Notes: generated from the letters alone by a model not told the origin. DNA of 64,000 nucleotides from Pocillopora verrucosa (GCF_036669915.1 NC_089318.1:19027422-19091421); one strand, 5' to 3'. Shown: positions 33,970 to 46,516, numbered from the stretch's first letter. Program-made: numbers and translations.

Positions 33970-34432
33970 GAATCTTTCATGACATACCCTGGGGAAGGGG
34001 TGGGGATGGAGGGGGGGGGGGGGTTAGTTACTCTCTCAGAGTTCTACACACATCAGACAGAGCACTCCTGTGGATATTGCACACTTTGCTCCGGGGTTTT
34101 ATTCTATCCCAGGCTTAGTATTCTATATATTTCTTAAATTTTTTTTTTAGAAAATTTCCCCCTCGACTTAGCACGGTGTGCCAGTTGGTGCTCAGTAAAG
34201 ATTAGTTTTGTGCGGTGCTCCTCCATCCCCCGCCTCTGTTGTTGTTCTTTGAGCTGTTAATGCGTGTTTTGTCTGACAAATATTGAATATGTGTTGGGAT
34301 TTTTCCCAGTTCTAGAGTCAGAGGGCCTAATTTGAGTCTCAGAGAGTCTGGGAACTAGGTTTGTTTCTATGGAAGTCACACATGCGCACATCTAATTCTC
34401 TCTTCCGGCTTAGTTCTGAAACCCAGATCACA
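33970..34432 (+). promoter_or_regulatory. Upstream region of copy D
   Basis: Shares the conserved upstream block with copy B, including TCCATCCCCCGCCTCTGTTG, TTAATGCGTG, GAGAGTCTGGGAACTAG, CTCTTCCGGC and the ACAATGGCGGC start context. A run of 14 G near 34008-34022 is specific to this copy. Regulatory role inferred from conservation. Confidence 0.4.
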
Positions 34433-37400
34433 ATGGCGGCTGGTCAGAATATTCCAGAGCTTGGAGGCTATGATTTTGAGTTTACAAGTGTAGTTCCCGA
34501 TGATTTTGAATGTCCTGTGTGTCAGCTAACAATGAAAGATCCCATACAGATCGGAGGATGTGGCCATAGGCTTTGTAACATATGCTTGGAGAGCTTGTTG
34601 AGGTAAGGGCGAATCATTGTATGTCGAACAAGCAAGAACTGAAAACAATCAAGGTTATCCGAAAGTTGAATTACGATATTGACCGGTTGAGTCACTTTCC
34701 AAGGGGTATCATAGTGTGCCTTAGCTATATAGAAATAACTGCTAGATAGCTTTATCCGGCATAAAACAATTCAAACAGGTTCGAGGTCGCTGTGAGTACT
34801 TGTGAATGCGACGGAAAGCTATCAAATATTTGATCAAATATTTGTTGGCTGCCTTTTAGGTGTCTTCGATTGCTTCAGCACCAGCGCATCTAAGAGAGTC
34901 ATCGAATGATTTGATCTTTCTCGTTTACTTTGCTAAACATGAATCGACTGAAACTAATTACAATTTGTCTCTTAAATGCAAATGTTAATTATATGCTATA
35001 AGTCTACATTATGGATTCCGCAACAAGATATGATGCCCAGTGATGACTTTATAATAAATAATACACGCGATAACCGATTTTTAAAGATTTTGTTTGTTGT
35101 CTGATTTTTTTGTTTGTCTGATGTTGCAAATTTCCTTCCCTCAGAGGCCATTCTCCGAAATGTCCAGTAGACAGACAGCCTCTTTCACGTGATAAGGTAA
35201 TGATATCCCATGTCTTCATATTTGCGGGTCACGCAAACTAGCGATTCCACGTTCTGCGCTCGGTGAACAGATCCTTAAGCATTTAACTTACAACTCGAAA
35301 CGCATTCTCCGTCAAATGGGTGCCTGTAAAATGCCGAAAAGAGCACAACGCATAAATTATGACTAACAATGCAATAGACGCCATGTGGTCACTCAGTATT
35401 CGTCACGCAAAATACGGTTTTGTCGAATTGCTCTCGCTTTAAAGGCTGACCTTTCGGTGACATACTTTGTTTGACGCTGAATTCTTGACTAATCTTTAGG
35501 CTACTCGTTTCACAAAGAGTCATAAAAGCCCACTAGACGCTTAGATCCCTCAGTGTAACGTTGCGTAAATTGAGTACCGCGGGTCTCGAATTTCTTACCC
35601 TGATTAACTAATATTCAAGTAGTGTTATTTAAATTTAGGTAGCGACAATTTTGCCAACAAAATAAGGACAACAACACGATCAATTAATGATAATGTTCTT
35701 TATTGTAACAAATGGCTATGAAATGTAATCGAAATAAATTTTCAAGGGAGAGATAATACAAATATTAGGAAAAGATAACATCGTAATATTCCCCAAAGTT
35801 AACAAACGTTTGAATTGGTAAAGAACGTGATAGCCGATAAAGAAATTACCCGCGAACCTAAAAGTACTCTGCCAACGATTTCGTTTTGTCTAATACCGTA
35901 CGTTATCAGGATTATAATGACTTTTCAACGCATCAACAATTCATATCTCTCCCCTTGTGGGACTGACTTGAGCTGTTTTTATCTATAGTAAGAATCCCGT
36001 CAGTTATTTGCGGGCGATCCTCTTCGCATATTTTTTGTCAAACGAGCTAAGAACTTATCAGGATGCCAGAAGAGTGCATGCATAATTAATATTAGTTTTC
36101 TGTTTTACTGCGAGTATCACCGTGACCATATCTTCAGAAGTACCATCGCTAGGTAAGCGACGTCATAATATCTTATTTTTCTAAGAGTTGTCTCCAAAAA
36201 TCTCTTTATTTGATATGAAATCGAATCTACCTCTCACTTCTTTAACTACCACAGATGGATGTTTTAATTTTGGAAGCAGCTCATTCTATTTTTTCGAAAG
36301 AAAACGGTGTTTAACGCCTTGTCCTCACGTAGTGCTTTACCCATAGGTATATCCTTGTCACAGCTTTCCCGTTCCATGAATAGGAACTTTATCACTTTCT
36401 CGGCGAGTACTTCCTAAATATATCTGTAAAATATCGCTTTAACTAAAATTTCGACTTCTCTCGAAACACACATGTTAAGTAAGATCGCCTCAGGTTTCGC
36501 ACACTATTTGGCACGCATATAAACATACTTGTCAAGCAAGATTGACTACAACACACGTACTCTATTCGGCACGCACGAAACGCACATGTCAAATGAGATT
36601 GACTACAAGTATCGTGTTCTATTCGGCACGCACACAAAACGTACATGTTAAGTAAGGCGGACTTACTGTTACTTACTCTGTTCGGCACGCACAGATACGC
36701 ACATTTCCAGTGAGATTGACCGCAACACTCGTACTCTATTCGGCACGCACAGAATTGCACATGTCAATTAACATTGAAAACGTCTCGCTCACTATTCGAG
36801 ACGCACAAAAACGCATATATAAAGCGAAATTGCCTCAAGTCTCGCACTCTATTCAGCACGCACAGAAAACGCACATGTCGGTGAGATTGTCTACAAACTC
36901 GTATTCTATTCGGCACGCTTAAAACGCACATGGTTAGTAAGATTAAATTCATGTCTCGCACTCTATTCGGCACGCACAGAAAACGCACATGTCGAGTGAG
37001 ATTGACTACAAGTCTTGTGCTTTATTCGACACGCGCAAAAACGCACATGTCAAGTAAGATTGCCTTAAGTTTCGCACATATTAAGTACGGCTGACGTCGA
37101 GGCCTCGTACTCTATTCGATACGCGAAACAACGCACATATCAAGAAAGATTGACTACGATACTCGCGCTCTATTCGACACGCACAGAAACGCACATGTCA
37201 AGTAAGATTGCCTTAAGTTTCGCACTATATTCAGCACACACAGGAAACGTACCCTATTCGGCACGCTCAGAAAACTCACATGTCAAGCAAGATTGACTAC
37301 AACACACGTACACACGTACTCTATTCGGCACGCACGAAACTGGCATGTCAAGTGTGAATGACTTCTTGCACTCTGTTCAGCGCGCTCAGAAAACGCATAT

Positions 37401-39454
37401 GTCAATTTAGGTTGACTACAAGTCTCACTCTCTATTCGGCACGCACAGAAAACGCACATATCTAGCTATAGTAAGATTGCATCAAGTCTCGTACTAATTT
37501 GGGCACGCACAGAAAGTGCACATGTTAATCAAGATTGAAATCAAGTCTCGCACTCTATTCGGACTCGATACAGACAGCTGATCTGTAGATTTCCTATCCT
37601 ATTTTAGAACTCTCTAGCTCTTTTCTTCGACAATCTGCTTCTGTTGTAATATTGTTATTGTTATTTGTCAGCCTGTTATTCTGACAGCTGGGAATAATGA
37701 AGCTTGCCTTACTTGACATAAAGTTACAAATTTTGGAGTTAATGGTTGAGCTCTTACATTGTATCTTATTTTAAGTTTTGACAAGTTTATATAGGGACAT
37801 AGCGAAGGATTTTGCAACTGAAGCAACAAGTTACGAATGGCTCTGTCTCGTAATTTGATATTTTTGTAAGCGCTTTTGATAATCAGCAATCGCAGATCGT
37901 TTTTATCAAAACCGAGGTTTTCGTAATTTTTGTTTGAATCACACACTACCACTGCTGTGTGATTACAACGTGGTAGTGATGGGTATTACGCATTCAATTT
38001 ACCTTCTATTTTCTCTTACCATTTTCACAACCTGGCATAATAATCATTGTAGGAGACCCGCAGTACTCAATTTAGGCAACGTTACATTTGGGGATGTTAG
38101 CGTTTGAGGGCTGTTTTGAATATTTGTGGAACGAGTAGCCTAAAGATTAGACAAGAATTCAGCATCAAACAAAGTATGTTACCAAAAGGACAGCCTTTGC
38201 AGCAAGAGCAACTCGACGAAGCCGCATCTTGCGTGAAAAATATCGAGTAACCGCATGGTTCCGATTGCATAATCAGCCTTAATTTAAGCGTCTTACTCTC
38301 TTCGGCATGGTGCTCAATTCGACGTTTTCCGAAGGGTAAAACCACAGAGAATTGAAGTTAATTTGGAAGCAACAGACTGCATTTCTATTAGTCTAACAGC
38401 TTAACAACTTACTCGGGATGTTGGAAGAACACGAGAAAAGTTTGTAAATCACAAGCTAGCGGAGGTTCTTCCTACATCCTGCGTGGGTTATTGCGCCGGT
38501 AAGCCGATAGAAAGTGCGTTTCCTTTCTTAATTATCTTCAAGGAGAGTACAGAACGTATGCCCTTGATTTGAATTGGAAAAAAAGCTCCCGCCATGTAAA
38601 TTCAGCCAGAAAATTTCGCGTAGAAGCTGGAGAATTGGGAAATCCATCTTGTAATAGTGCATTATAGTTTTATTTTAATACTGCCAGTCCATTTAAACAC
38701 TGCCCGTTCTTTTTATGCTACAAGCAAAAACTGACGGCATATTTTTCTTTTTCTTTTTTCTCGCTCAAGATCTCATTCTTTTTATATCTTCTTTCAAGTC
38801 CTCCACGCCTTTGTTGAAGAGTGAAAGATCGTAATTAAGCATTATCTTGTTGACATCAGTGTAACCTGATTAGAATGTATTGCCCATGAATATGCTTGTG
38901 TCTGGGTTGTCAGATATTTCCAGATGTCGCTTGTCATCGCAAAATTCTGGATCTCAAGGTGAAATGCCCTCATGTTGGGTGTCCTTGGAAGGGAGAACTC
39001 CGAGCTGTGCAGGTATTATATTTACGTCAAATCCACGTAAGGGCGTTCTCCATCACCTCATTTGCAGTTAATCCCAAAAATGTAAAAATCTCTTAAGCAC
39101 TGTAATTTGTCTCCTAAATAATAAGCAATAATAAGAAAGCGTTGCGCTTATTCCCGCTACTCTTAATCACTGAGGCAACAAGATAAGACTTCGAAAATTT
39201 CTTGCACAATAGTAAAGGTCTGGAGTGGACAGCGGTGTTGTTTTACCATTTTCAATCTGCGGTGTCATAGTCAGCAGTTTGCGCGTGACATGACAGATTT
39301 TCCTAATATCTACTATCTACCCTGATAGGTGCTTATCACTGACGAAGGGCTAACGCTCGAAACGTCAGCTTTTTACCCTTTACGGTGGCCAATTTACGTT
39401 TTCAACTCAGTTGTTAACACTAAATTACCTACTATACTCTCCCACCGACGCAGT

Positions 39455-39485
<31 letters not shown>

Positions 39486-42400
39486 ATTCGCTTATCATAT
39501 TAGACGTTTATTTAATATTTATCCCTAATTCTAGGGATATCATTATTATCAATAAGTCATACGTAAACCCCCCTTTTATTTTCTTAGATCCTAAACCGTC
39601 AGTTAACCGACTGTTTCACGTTCAATCAAGTCTCCCTTATTTTCTTTTGCCTGTTGTATGTCTTAGAAGATTGATTAATGATTACATTGGTGTTTATTCT
39701 TGATAAATTGTGATTTAAGGAACATCAGTCAGAATGCCTGTTCAAAGTGGTGGAGTGTCCAAATGAAGGATGTAAAGAGAAGCTCACCAGGCGAGATATG
39801 AACAATCACAAGATAACGGAATGTGTCTGGAGGGAAGTTAGTTGTGGATATTGTCGAAGATCATTTATCGTGAAAAACAAACAGGTTTGTTAACAAAACT
39901 ATGTTCCTTGTAAAGCTTCTACAAGGGCAGCATCTCAAACTTTTGCTTTTTACCCAAAGTGGAAAAGTGGTGACGACTTTCAGTCTTTATTAAGTCAAGA
40001 TTTTGTTGAGCTCTAGGTATCTTCTCTTATTCGATATAAAATTGTTACACAGAAACATCTTACTAAAGATGAGCTTAAATATCGGGTTCAAAAACTTTGA
40101 TCCCTCACTGATGAAAATATTCGTACAACAACCTATCTTTATTGGTCATAATTTTAATAAGACGGGGGAATTTTGAAAGTACTTTAGCTATAAAAACTTA
40201 TTTTCGATTTTCTTCAGCAACATCATAACGTCTGTCAAAAGTTTCCGGTTCAATGTACCAACATTTGTGGTCTGAGTAATATTCCACGAGAAAAGGTAAG
40301 ATGTAATATTCTCAGGGATTCTCAGTAATTCTCACGAGAGTTTAATTGAAAGTTCATGCACACAGCCCGCATGGGACATAGTGCTTAGTCCTGCTTTATG
40401 TGAGCAATTGAAGGCTTTCCGTGCTTTAGTGTTCAAAGAACGTGCAATACTGTTTTGAATACTTTCCTGGCTTCATCAGTCAGAGGGCATTAAGGTCGTT
40501 ATTTTCTGCCTTGAGTGTGCCCGCCAGAATTTAATCTTGATTGCTCCATGACAGGGAAGCAATCCATAACACCGTAACGATTCCTTCAAGGAAGTTTGCT
40601 CCGTTGAATTTTGTTGGGGAATGCCTTAGACTAATAGAGAAAATTTTTAAATTTTGTCTCTGAATTCAGTTTCCTGATTCATAAAATACGAAATCTAAGG
40701 AGTAATTTTGAGACGCTGAATGATTTCTTTTCGCTAGGCACGAGGGGGGATTTGTCTGGCTGCTCGCTCTAGACTAAATTTTTTTCATCTTTATGTTTTA
40801 GCTCGTGGCTCATATTCGTGATGACTGTCCTTTAACAGAAATTGATTGTAAATACAAGAACGTAGGATGCCAAAGTGCGGTATGAAACAGCTTTCAGTTT
40901 ATATTAACTTACAGGTTTGGAGGGGAGATCGTAACTTTGTATTGTATTTGCAAATCATGTTGTAAAATGAAGTAAAACGGATTCTCAAATATATATACAT
41001 TTTTCATTTTGTAGGGTTTAAAAAATTCCTACTTAGCAGTGTGGTAGTTGAATTAAACTGTGCACTGCTGGATGGAACAATTAGATAAAAAATCGACAAA
41101 AATTGAATGTTAGGATTGTTTTTAAAGATTTTACTAACCACATGGTCTTTTTTTTTCAGTTTCCAAGAACAAGAACAAAATCTCACTTAGAATCGCACAT
41201 GGAAAGCCACTTGCTCTTAGCTGTATGCAGCCTTGAGACCACTCAGAATCAGGTTAAAGACCAGTCAAAGCAGATAGAGCGATTGACATCTCTATTCAAT
41301 GATCAGTCACAGCAGATAAAAGGATTGGTGGCCAAGAATACAGAACAGTCACAGGAGATAACCAGTTTAACGTCCTCAATGCAGGGTCTGGTGCAGAAGG
41401 TAGAACGCCTCACAGACCAAGATCGACATCAAGCTGTGCTGGTGGACAAACCGACCAACCAAACCAAGGGCATGACAAACAAGATAGAGGCAAATATTGA
41501 CAAGGTTGAAGAGGGTAAGTTTCTGAAGAAACTGTGGCGCTGCGTCAATGGGGGGTATAGCAAGATATCTTGGTTTTATCAATTGAGTTGATGAAGTAAA
41601 TTGGCCACCGTAAAGAATTTCTAAAGCTGACGTTTTGACTGGCAGCCCTTCGTCAGAGTGAATAGTGAAATTTTGGGTTGCGTGTGTTTTATATGCAGAA
41701 AAATAGTAGTCTTACCAATAATCACACTCTTACTCGTATCTGACAAATTATTACCCACAAGTGAGTATTTGATAGGATTTTTTTGGGGGGGGAGGGGGAT
41801 TGGGGACGGGGGCACTGGTGTGTAGATTCGCTCATAAGCTCATGTTACGCAGAGCTAAGTCATTTGAACTCCGAGTAAAACTACTGGGTTATGTTGGCCT
41901 TTGGTGACCTAAAAAGATCAATGAATTCTAATTGATAATCGTGATGTATTTAGTTTGATTATCCTTTTGATTATCTATTGTTTTTGTTATTTATTACAGG
42001 TGATACAATGAAACTGGGCTTCAAGCCTAAATCAATTAATGATATTAAAGTAGGTATGAGGATATTGTTTGGATATGCGGGAAGGAAAGTTCGAGTAACA
42101 GTCAGGTACGTCGGATCTGTCTCTACAATTGGACATCAGCTCGGCGTAGAGTTAGATGAAGGTGAATATTGATATATGAATATTGCAATGTTTTGATAGA
42201 ACTAAGTATGAGTAAATGTAAAAGTGAATAAGTTCGTGGATTTGAAATTTTTAAAAAGACTGTACATCGATTGCTGTAATTATCAGGTATCTTTCGTTTC
42301 TATCTTGCTATTTTATATGCACTGTCTAGGGAGCTGTCCTGAATCACTAACATTGATAGGCATCATGGAAATGTATTCTGAAGGTAATAAAACGAGAGTA

Positions 42401-42921
42401 CTCATTGAGGTTTAGTACCGAGATAATCCGCCTCAAGATCGAAACGTTGTCCTTTCATGTTGAAGTTTTGTGGGAAAAGGTTCTCCCCTCATTCATAGTA
42501 AAACTAAACCTGCATTTATATTTAGTAAATAAGACTTGCCTTTTATATTGATTTTCTCTTACTTTGAATAACTGAAAGTTTTTTCTCTTCATTCAGGGGA
42601 ATATGTACCGTTGTTTTACCCTAGAAACAGCGGAGAATATGACGGAAAAAGATACTTTAGCTGGTAGGTAATGTCATGTCTTTCGCTTAAGATAATTGTT
42701 GTAACCCAGAAATTCTTATTCGATGTATACGCCATGTGACATTGATGGTGTCAAATAAGCAGGAGATTAATTCTGTAACGTTTTCATCTACTCATACACA
42801 TCTGTTTTCGGTGGGTTTCTTTAAAAATGATATAGGATCTTTTCTTTTTGTATTAACCCTCAGTGCAACTTATAGAGGCGCTTTCATCGGGTTTTCCGAC
42901 GTTATTGAGTGTTACAGATGA
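34433..42921 (+). CDS. TRAF-type RING/zinc-finger/CAP-Gly protein, copy D (apparently intact)
   Basis: Exons: 34433-34602, 35145-35196, 38914-39012, 39720-39884, 40218-40295, 40802-40879, 41160-41514, 42000-42161, 42597-42663, 42864-42921; about 427 aa with no internal stop. RING ligands are all present (ECPVC, GGCGHRLCNIC, KCPVD). The TRAF fingers keep their ligands with many substitutions (KCPHVGC, SCGYC, QCTNIC). The coiled coil is short (118-codon exon). In the CAP-Gly domain RGTV is RVTV and the ligand loop reads RNSGEYDGKRYFSC; the end reads RGAFIGF, VIECYR. The exon 4 acceptor is AAG instead of CAG. Intron 2 carries a 3-kb inverted-repeat element and intron 3 a 151-bp Penelope-like fragment. 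It is more diverged from B and C than they are from each other. Candidate poly(A) signal ATTAAA at 43151. Confidence 0.82.
35325..38325. mobile_element. Inverted-repeat element carrying a satellite, in intron 2 of copy D
   Basis: The left end (from ATGCCGAAAAGAGCACAACG near 35334) and the right end (complement ATGCCGAAGAGAGTAAGACG, near 38310) are inverted repeats of about 300 bp; both contain ATACTTTGTTTGA and TCTTTAGGCTACTCGTT. Compared with other copies, about 250 bp of intron 2 was lost at the insertion. The interior holds a 57-bp satellite and no transposase. Non-autonomous foldback-type DNA element, family not identified. Confidence 0.7.
36460..37570. repeat. 57-bp satellite array inside the intron 2 element
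   Basis: About 19 diverged units, each with TCTATTCGGCACGCACAGAA, AACGCACATGTCAAGTAAGA and TTGACTACAAGTCTCGTACT. The anchor GGCACGCAC recurs every 57-58 bp. A period divisible by three lets reverse-strand frames stay open as repeated peptides, but these are by-products and not genes. Confidence 0.85.
39339..39489 (+). mobile_element. Short Penelope-like 3' fragment with target duplication, intron 3 of copy D
   Basis: 151 bp flanked by the 8-bp direct repeat GCTTATCA (39331-39338 and 39490-39497). It starts CTGACGAAGGGCTAACGCTC, contains GGTGGCCAATTTACG and ends AGAAACTTACCCCCTTTATT. Copies B and C lack it. It shows the true end of the element family and is the reference for recognising the antisense terminus at the start of intron 7. 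Confidence 0.8.
41515..41760 (-). mobile_element. Antisense Penelope-like terminus at the intron 7 donor, copy D
   Basis: Beginning exactly at the splice donor GGTAAGTTTCT, the intron reads as the reverse complement of the 39339-39489 element (GAAACTGTGG, ATTGGCCACCGTAAAG, CTGACGTTTTGACTGGCAGC, CCTTCGTCAG). The same is true at 48907 (E) and 60956 (F), and at 11812 (B) and 27287 (C). It is therefore ancestral to these copies. Copy A has lost this part. Confidence 0.75.
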
Positions 42922-43489
42922 CGAAAACAGTAATGTGGCTCCTGATTCTTTGCTTCCAATGTGAAAGTAGAAGAAAATTCAGAACATTCTCTGTCTACCA
43001 TCTTGAGATGTTCGTCCACTGCTCGAAGGAGATTTCATCGACCAATCACAGCAACTACTCCTTGGTCTACCGTCTGTTTGTGAATTCAATAGAAGTTACC
43101 AGGCCCGTCTTAAGGCTCGAAGAATTTCAAAGATTTTACGAACGTATGATATTAAAGTAGAAATCAAAGATTCTTAATTTCTAGACGTTTCTTCAAGAAA
43201 GCATTGTGTAAACTTTCTCCGTAGTCAATAAGCTTTTAATCATTATTCACAGCTCTTTTGTTATTTGTTTTTTGTCTTTCAAGTGTCATTTACGGAGAAT
43301 AGGTAGATACTATGTAAATTAATTGCAACTTTATAAAGCCAGGACCGCCACAAACTGAGGAAACTGGAGGAAAATTTTAATCATCGGCCTCAACACATGC
43401 CTCAGTAAACGAGCATCACTTTGCATCACTTTCAGCAGCATTTCATGCTTGTACATCTTGTACTGACATCACAAGACATAATTTAGGTA
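42922..43489. other. 3' flank of copy D
   Basis: Conserved with the flanks of the other copies. An open frame through here (42909-43160) overlaps the true stop in another frame and is not supported as a gene. The rest is non-coding. Confidence 0.4.
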
Positions 43490-43935
43490 ATACCGTATTT
43501 CCTCGAATAGGCGTCCGGGCAGCGTATCTAAAATTACGGCAAAAGGAGAGGCACTTTTATACGAAGGATGGTGGTTAATCTAGGGCGTGCTTATTAAGTT
43601 TTCCTTTCAACGAATTGTCTCCTTATTTTGGCTATATCTTAAATAGAAAAAACAAAGCTGCAACATCCACGCAGACGTCAAGTCAGTATGGCGATAGCAA
43701 TAACTAGAAGCGAAACTATTCTCCTGTACTGATTCGGTTGTGGTTGGTCCTTAAAAAGTTACAAATAAAGCTGCAATAGAAACCGATTTTCCTTGTATCC
43801 CTACTCATTAAGAAAGCGAGGGAAGAGGCTGTGCTTATTCGAGGTGGGCGCTTGTTTGATATCATGGTATCGGGGGCTCGGCGCTTACTCGGGGGAGTAG
43901 AGCATGGGCGCTTATTGGTAAATTAGACTCGTCAT
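43490..43935. repeat. Dispersed repeat, copy 2 (GGCGCTTGTTTGATAT family)
   Basis: Starts ACCGTATTTCCTCGAATAGG and ends near GGCGCTTGTTTGATATCATG and GCTCGGCGCTTACTCGGGGG, with partly inverted ends. Same family as 5215-5650 and 50855-51240. Non-coding. Confidence 0.6.
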
Positions 43936-44284
43936 TGTAAGAGCTGTAAGCAGCTACTGGCACAGACAACTCATTCACGACATTGACAACAGCGAAGAAC
44001 GCAAACACCGAGGACTGAATAACAGCACTCACAAGCAACAAATAACATCACAGCGGCTGACCAATCAGTTTCCACGAGCCAGAAGTATATATTTCAGGCA
44101 ACTAACTGTTTCCTGGACTCTGCAGATGACTTTTGCTGTAAGTGGATTGGTCAGCCTCTTTCAAAGAAAGCAGTTCTTCCAGATCTACTCTCATTCAGAC
44201 GATAGGATTTATGTTTTATCGTACACTAGAAAATCAGTAACTGCGTAGTTTCGTGAAAAAACAACAACAACAATAAATGTGGAA

Positions 44285-44640
44285 GAACTGGAGATGATGA
44301 TGGCAGATTCTTCGTACTGCGAAGATCAGCGGCATGCCCTCTGATGACTGATGAGTCCAATTCGGGATTTACATATTCTTGAGCAGGTGGAGTAGGGTAA
44401 GGTCTGATTGCTGCAAGACGTTGCTTGATTGGCCGACTCCTTTCGATGCTTGCGTTTCTCCTTAGCAGTGTTCACTCTAGAGTCCTCGAACTGCTGAGCT
44501 ACGCGTTTGTTAGCTGACCTCCATTTGACCCTGTCTGATGCGAGCGTCTGCCAGGCTTTGTGATCAACACCAGCCTGAGCCAGTTGTCGTTTCAGTTGGT
44601 CCTTGTAGCGCCTGCATTGTCATGCTTGCCTTTGCTGAGT
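44285..44640 (-). mobile_element. LINE 3' end with C2H2-type tail
   Basis: On the minus strand the translation reads RYKDQLKRQLAQAGVDHKAW, then TLASDRVKWRSANKRVAQQF, and ends CSRICKSRIGLISHQRAC with a stop. This is the usual C-terminus after the reverse transcriptase in one class of animal non-LTR retrotransposons. An A-run at 44646-44663 lies at its upstream (minus strand) side. Only the last 110 residues are present, so it is truncated and dead. Confidence 0.75.
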
Positions 44641-44939
44641 TCGCCGAAAAAAAAAAAAAAAAGCTCTAGGCGTCCTAGTGAACATGGCGTATGAGGACAC
44701 GGCGCATAGGATGTTTGTTTTGGTTTCCACCACGAGACTATAATTATGCAGATTTATTGGAAATGATTTTCCCGGAAGACTTAAGGTCAAATGTATTTCT
44801 TTAGTTTGCAAGAATGTATTTTAACTCTGATTTGCTGGTTCCCCCATGATGTAAATTTTCTCGTTAGGAAGCGAGTAGCCGTTTGGGGAGCATTTAAGTT
44901 TATTTGTAATTAACCCTATGTAAGTTAGATCGGGAAACT

Positions 44940-45505
44940 CGTGTGCTGGGGACTGAAAAATCAAACGTGATGCACTGTGTGGCTCACGTGATTCAAGTTA
45001 AAGTCGTGATCAATACGCTATATGGGCTCACATGATTTAAAGAGGAAACCGTTATGCCTTGTGTGGGCCTATGCGATTCAACGAAACAAAAGTAAACGTG
45101 ATACGCTGTGTAGGCTCACCTGATTAAAAAAAGAGAAGAATCCTTATGCCTTGTGCGGATAACAAAAGAAAAGGATCGTGAGGCGCTGGATGAATCCACG
45201 TGAGTGAAAGAGGACAATCGTTATGCCCTGTGTGGCTAACAAAAGATACGTAATCGTGATTCACTGTGTGGGCTCACGTGATTGAAAGAGGAGAATCGTT
45301 ATGCCCTGTTTGGGTAACAAAAGAATGGTAATCGTGATGCGCTGTGTGGGCTCACGTGATTGAAAGAGGAGAATCGTTATGTCCTGTGTGGGTAACAAAA
45401 GAATGGTAATCGTTATGCCCTGTGTGGGTAACAAAAGAATGGTAATCGTTATGCCCTGTGTGGGTAACAAAAGAAAAGTAATCGTGATGCGCTGTGTGGA
45501 CTCAA
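44940..45505. repeat. Minisatellite with two interleaved unit types
   Basis: Units of about 76 bp combine AATCGTGATGCGCTGTGTGG / GCTCACGTGATTGAAAGAGG with AGAATCGTTATGCCCTGTGT / GGGTAACAAAAGAATGGTA. Near 45390-45480 the second half alone repeats with a period of about 36 bp. The left part is the most diverged and the right part the most regular, suggesting ongoing expansion at the right end. Non-coding. Confidence 0.8.
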
Positions 45506-46516
45506 CTTCATAGTCTCTCGTTCACTTTCATGAAAAAGGTCTGAAAGTTACCAGTTACTGCCCGGGTTCCGAGTCAAATAACCGTAACCCACTTCGTTAC
45601 GTTTCAACAAATGCCATTTTCGTTGTACATGTAATATGAGAAATTTATGAAAAATGCCGGTAGCTGTTGATGTTGCTGTCGAAAAATGCCTCAGAAGACA
45701 TTTGTTATTTTAGCATAAAATAGACGAGTGATGATGATAAAAAGTGAATAAAAAGCAAAGTAAAAGTTCTACTCTGCCCAAATGCAATTTCATTCCAAAA
45801 TAAGTCCGTACAAAAAAATTAACGATTAAGCTGTCAGGGACGAGTTTTCAACAATAAAGGAAAAAATGATAATATCAACAAAAGTAAAGTACAAAAAAAA
45901 AACTGTTAAATTATCTAAATTTCATATCCGTCAACAACCATCAACATTTCTTACATGCAGGTGAAACAATTTGCTGCACAAAGCTCATATTTTTTTTTAC
46001 ACTCCTTTATTCTCCATGGAAGACTAATGGACCAGCTCAAAAAAACGAGTAGATGAAGGGATAAAGGAAGATTGAAAATAACGCGTATAACGTTACGGTG
46101 AATTGCACTGGTAGCATAACTGTAATATATGCTCACACAAATAATTGGTGCTAGGCATCTTTGAACCGTACATTCATAACAAAGCCGGGGAATTGATAAT
46201 GGTGAATATTTGATATGCCATAAATGTAACAACCTGCCTGTTAAATCTATGAAAGCTTATAATTATTTCCATAAAAGGTACGTATTCTCGGTTGTGAGTC
46301 TATAACAATTATACAAGTTGTCAGTATGAAGGATGTATACAGTTAATTAAATAGCGAAATGAAAAAAGAAACCAAATGTATATCAAATTTTTGAAAAAAG
46401 TTAAACTCGTTAATCATTGGCTTGATGTTGCAACCACCCGGTTATTTCTCTGATTTTTTCATACAATTTTTCAAGGCTCATAGTTTCTTTCCCCTTTCGT
46501 TTTTACCCAGAGCAGG
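45506..46516. other. Intergenic spacer, unit D
   Basis: Matches parts of the unit B and C spacers (for example CTCTCGTTCACTTTCAT at 45515). A minus-strand frame at 45951-46232 corresponds to a shorter frame at 16802-17002 but is broken in unit C, so I do not call it a gene. Confidence 0.45.

Noticed and set aside
36443..36988. Open frames with repeated peptides (CVPNRV type)
   Set aside because: They follow from the 57-bp satellite period, which is a multiple of three. No start context and many diverged units.
36460..37570. Possible CRISPR-like array of regular repeats
   Set aside because: Units are contiguous and diverged with no unique spacers, and the genome is clearly eukaryotic; it is a satellite.
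42909..43160. 83-codon frame after copy D, similar to 62723-62974 after copy F
   Set aside because: It starts in another frame over the true last codons (ECYR and stop) of the CAP-Gly gene. Joining it to exon 9 needs a donor at AGCTGGTGG|GT, which is TAG in copies D and E. It is broken in B and C. It is better explained as conserved 3' untranslated sequence.
45261..45470. Minus-strand frame with repeats of LPTQGITITILL
   Set aside because: Translation of a minisatellite; not a gene.
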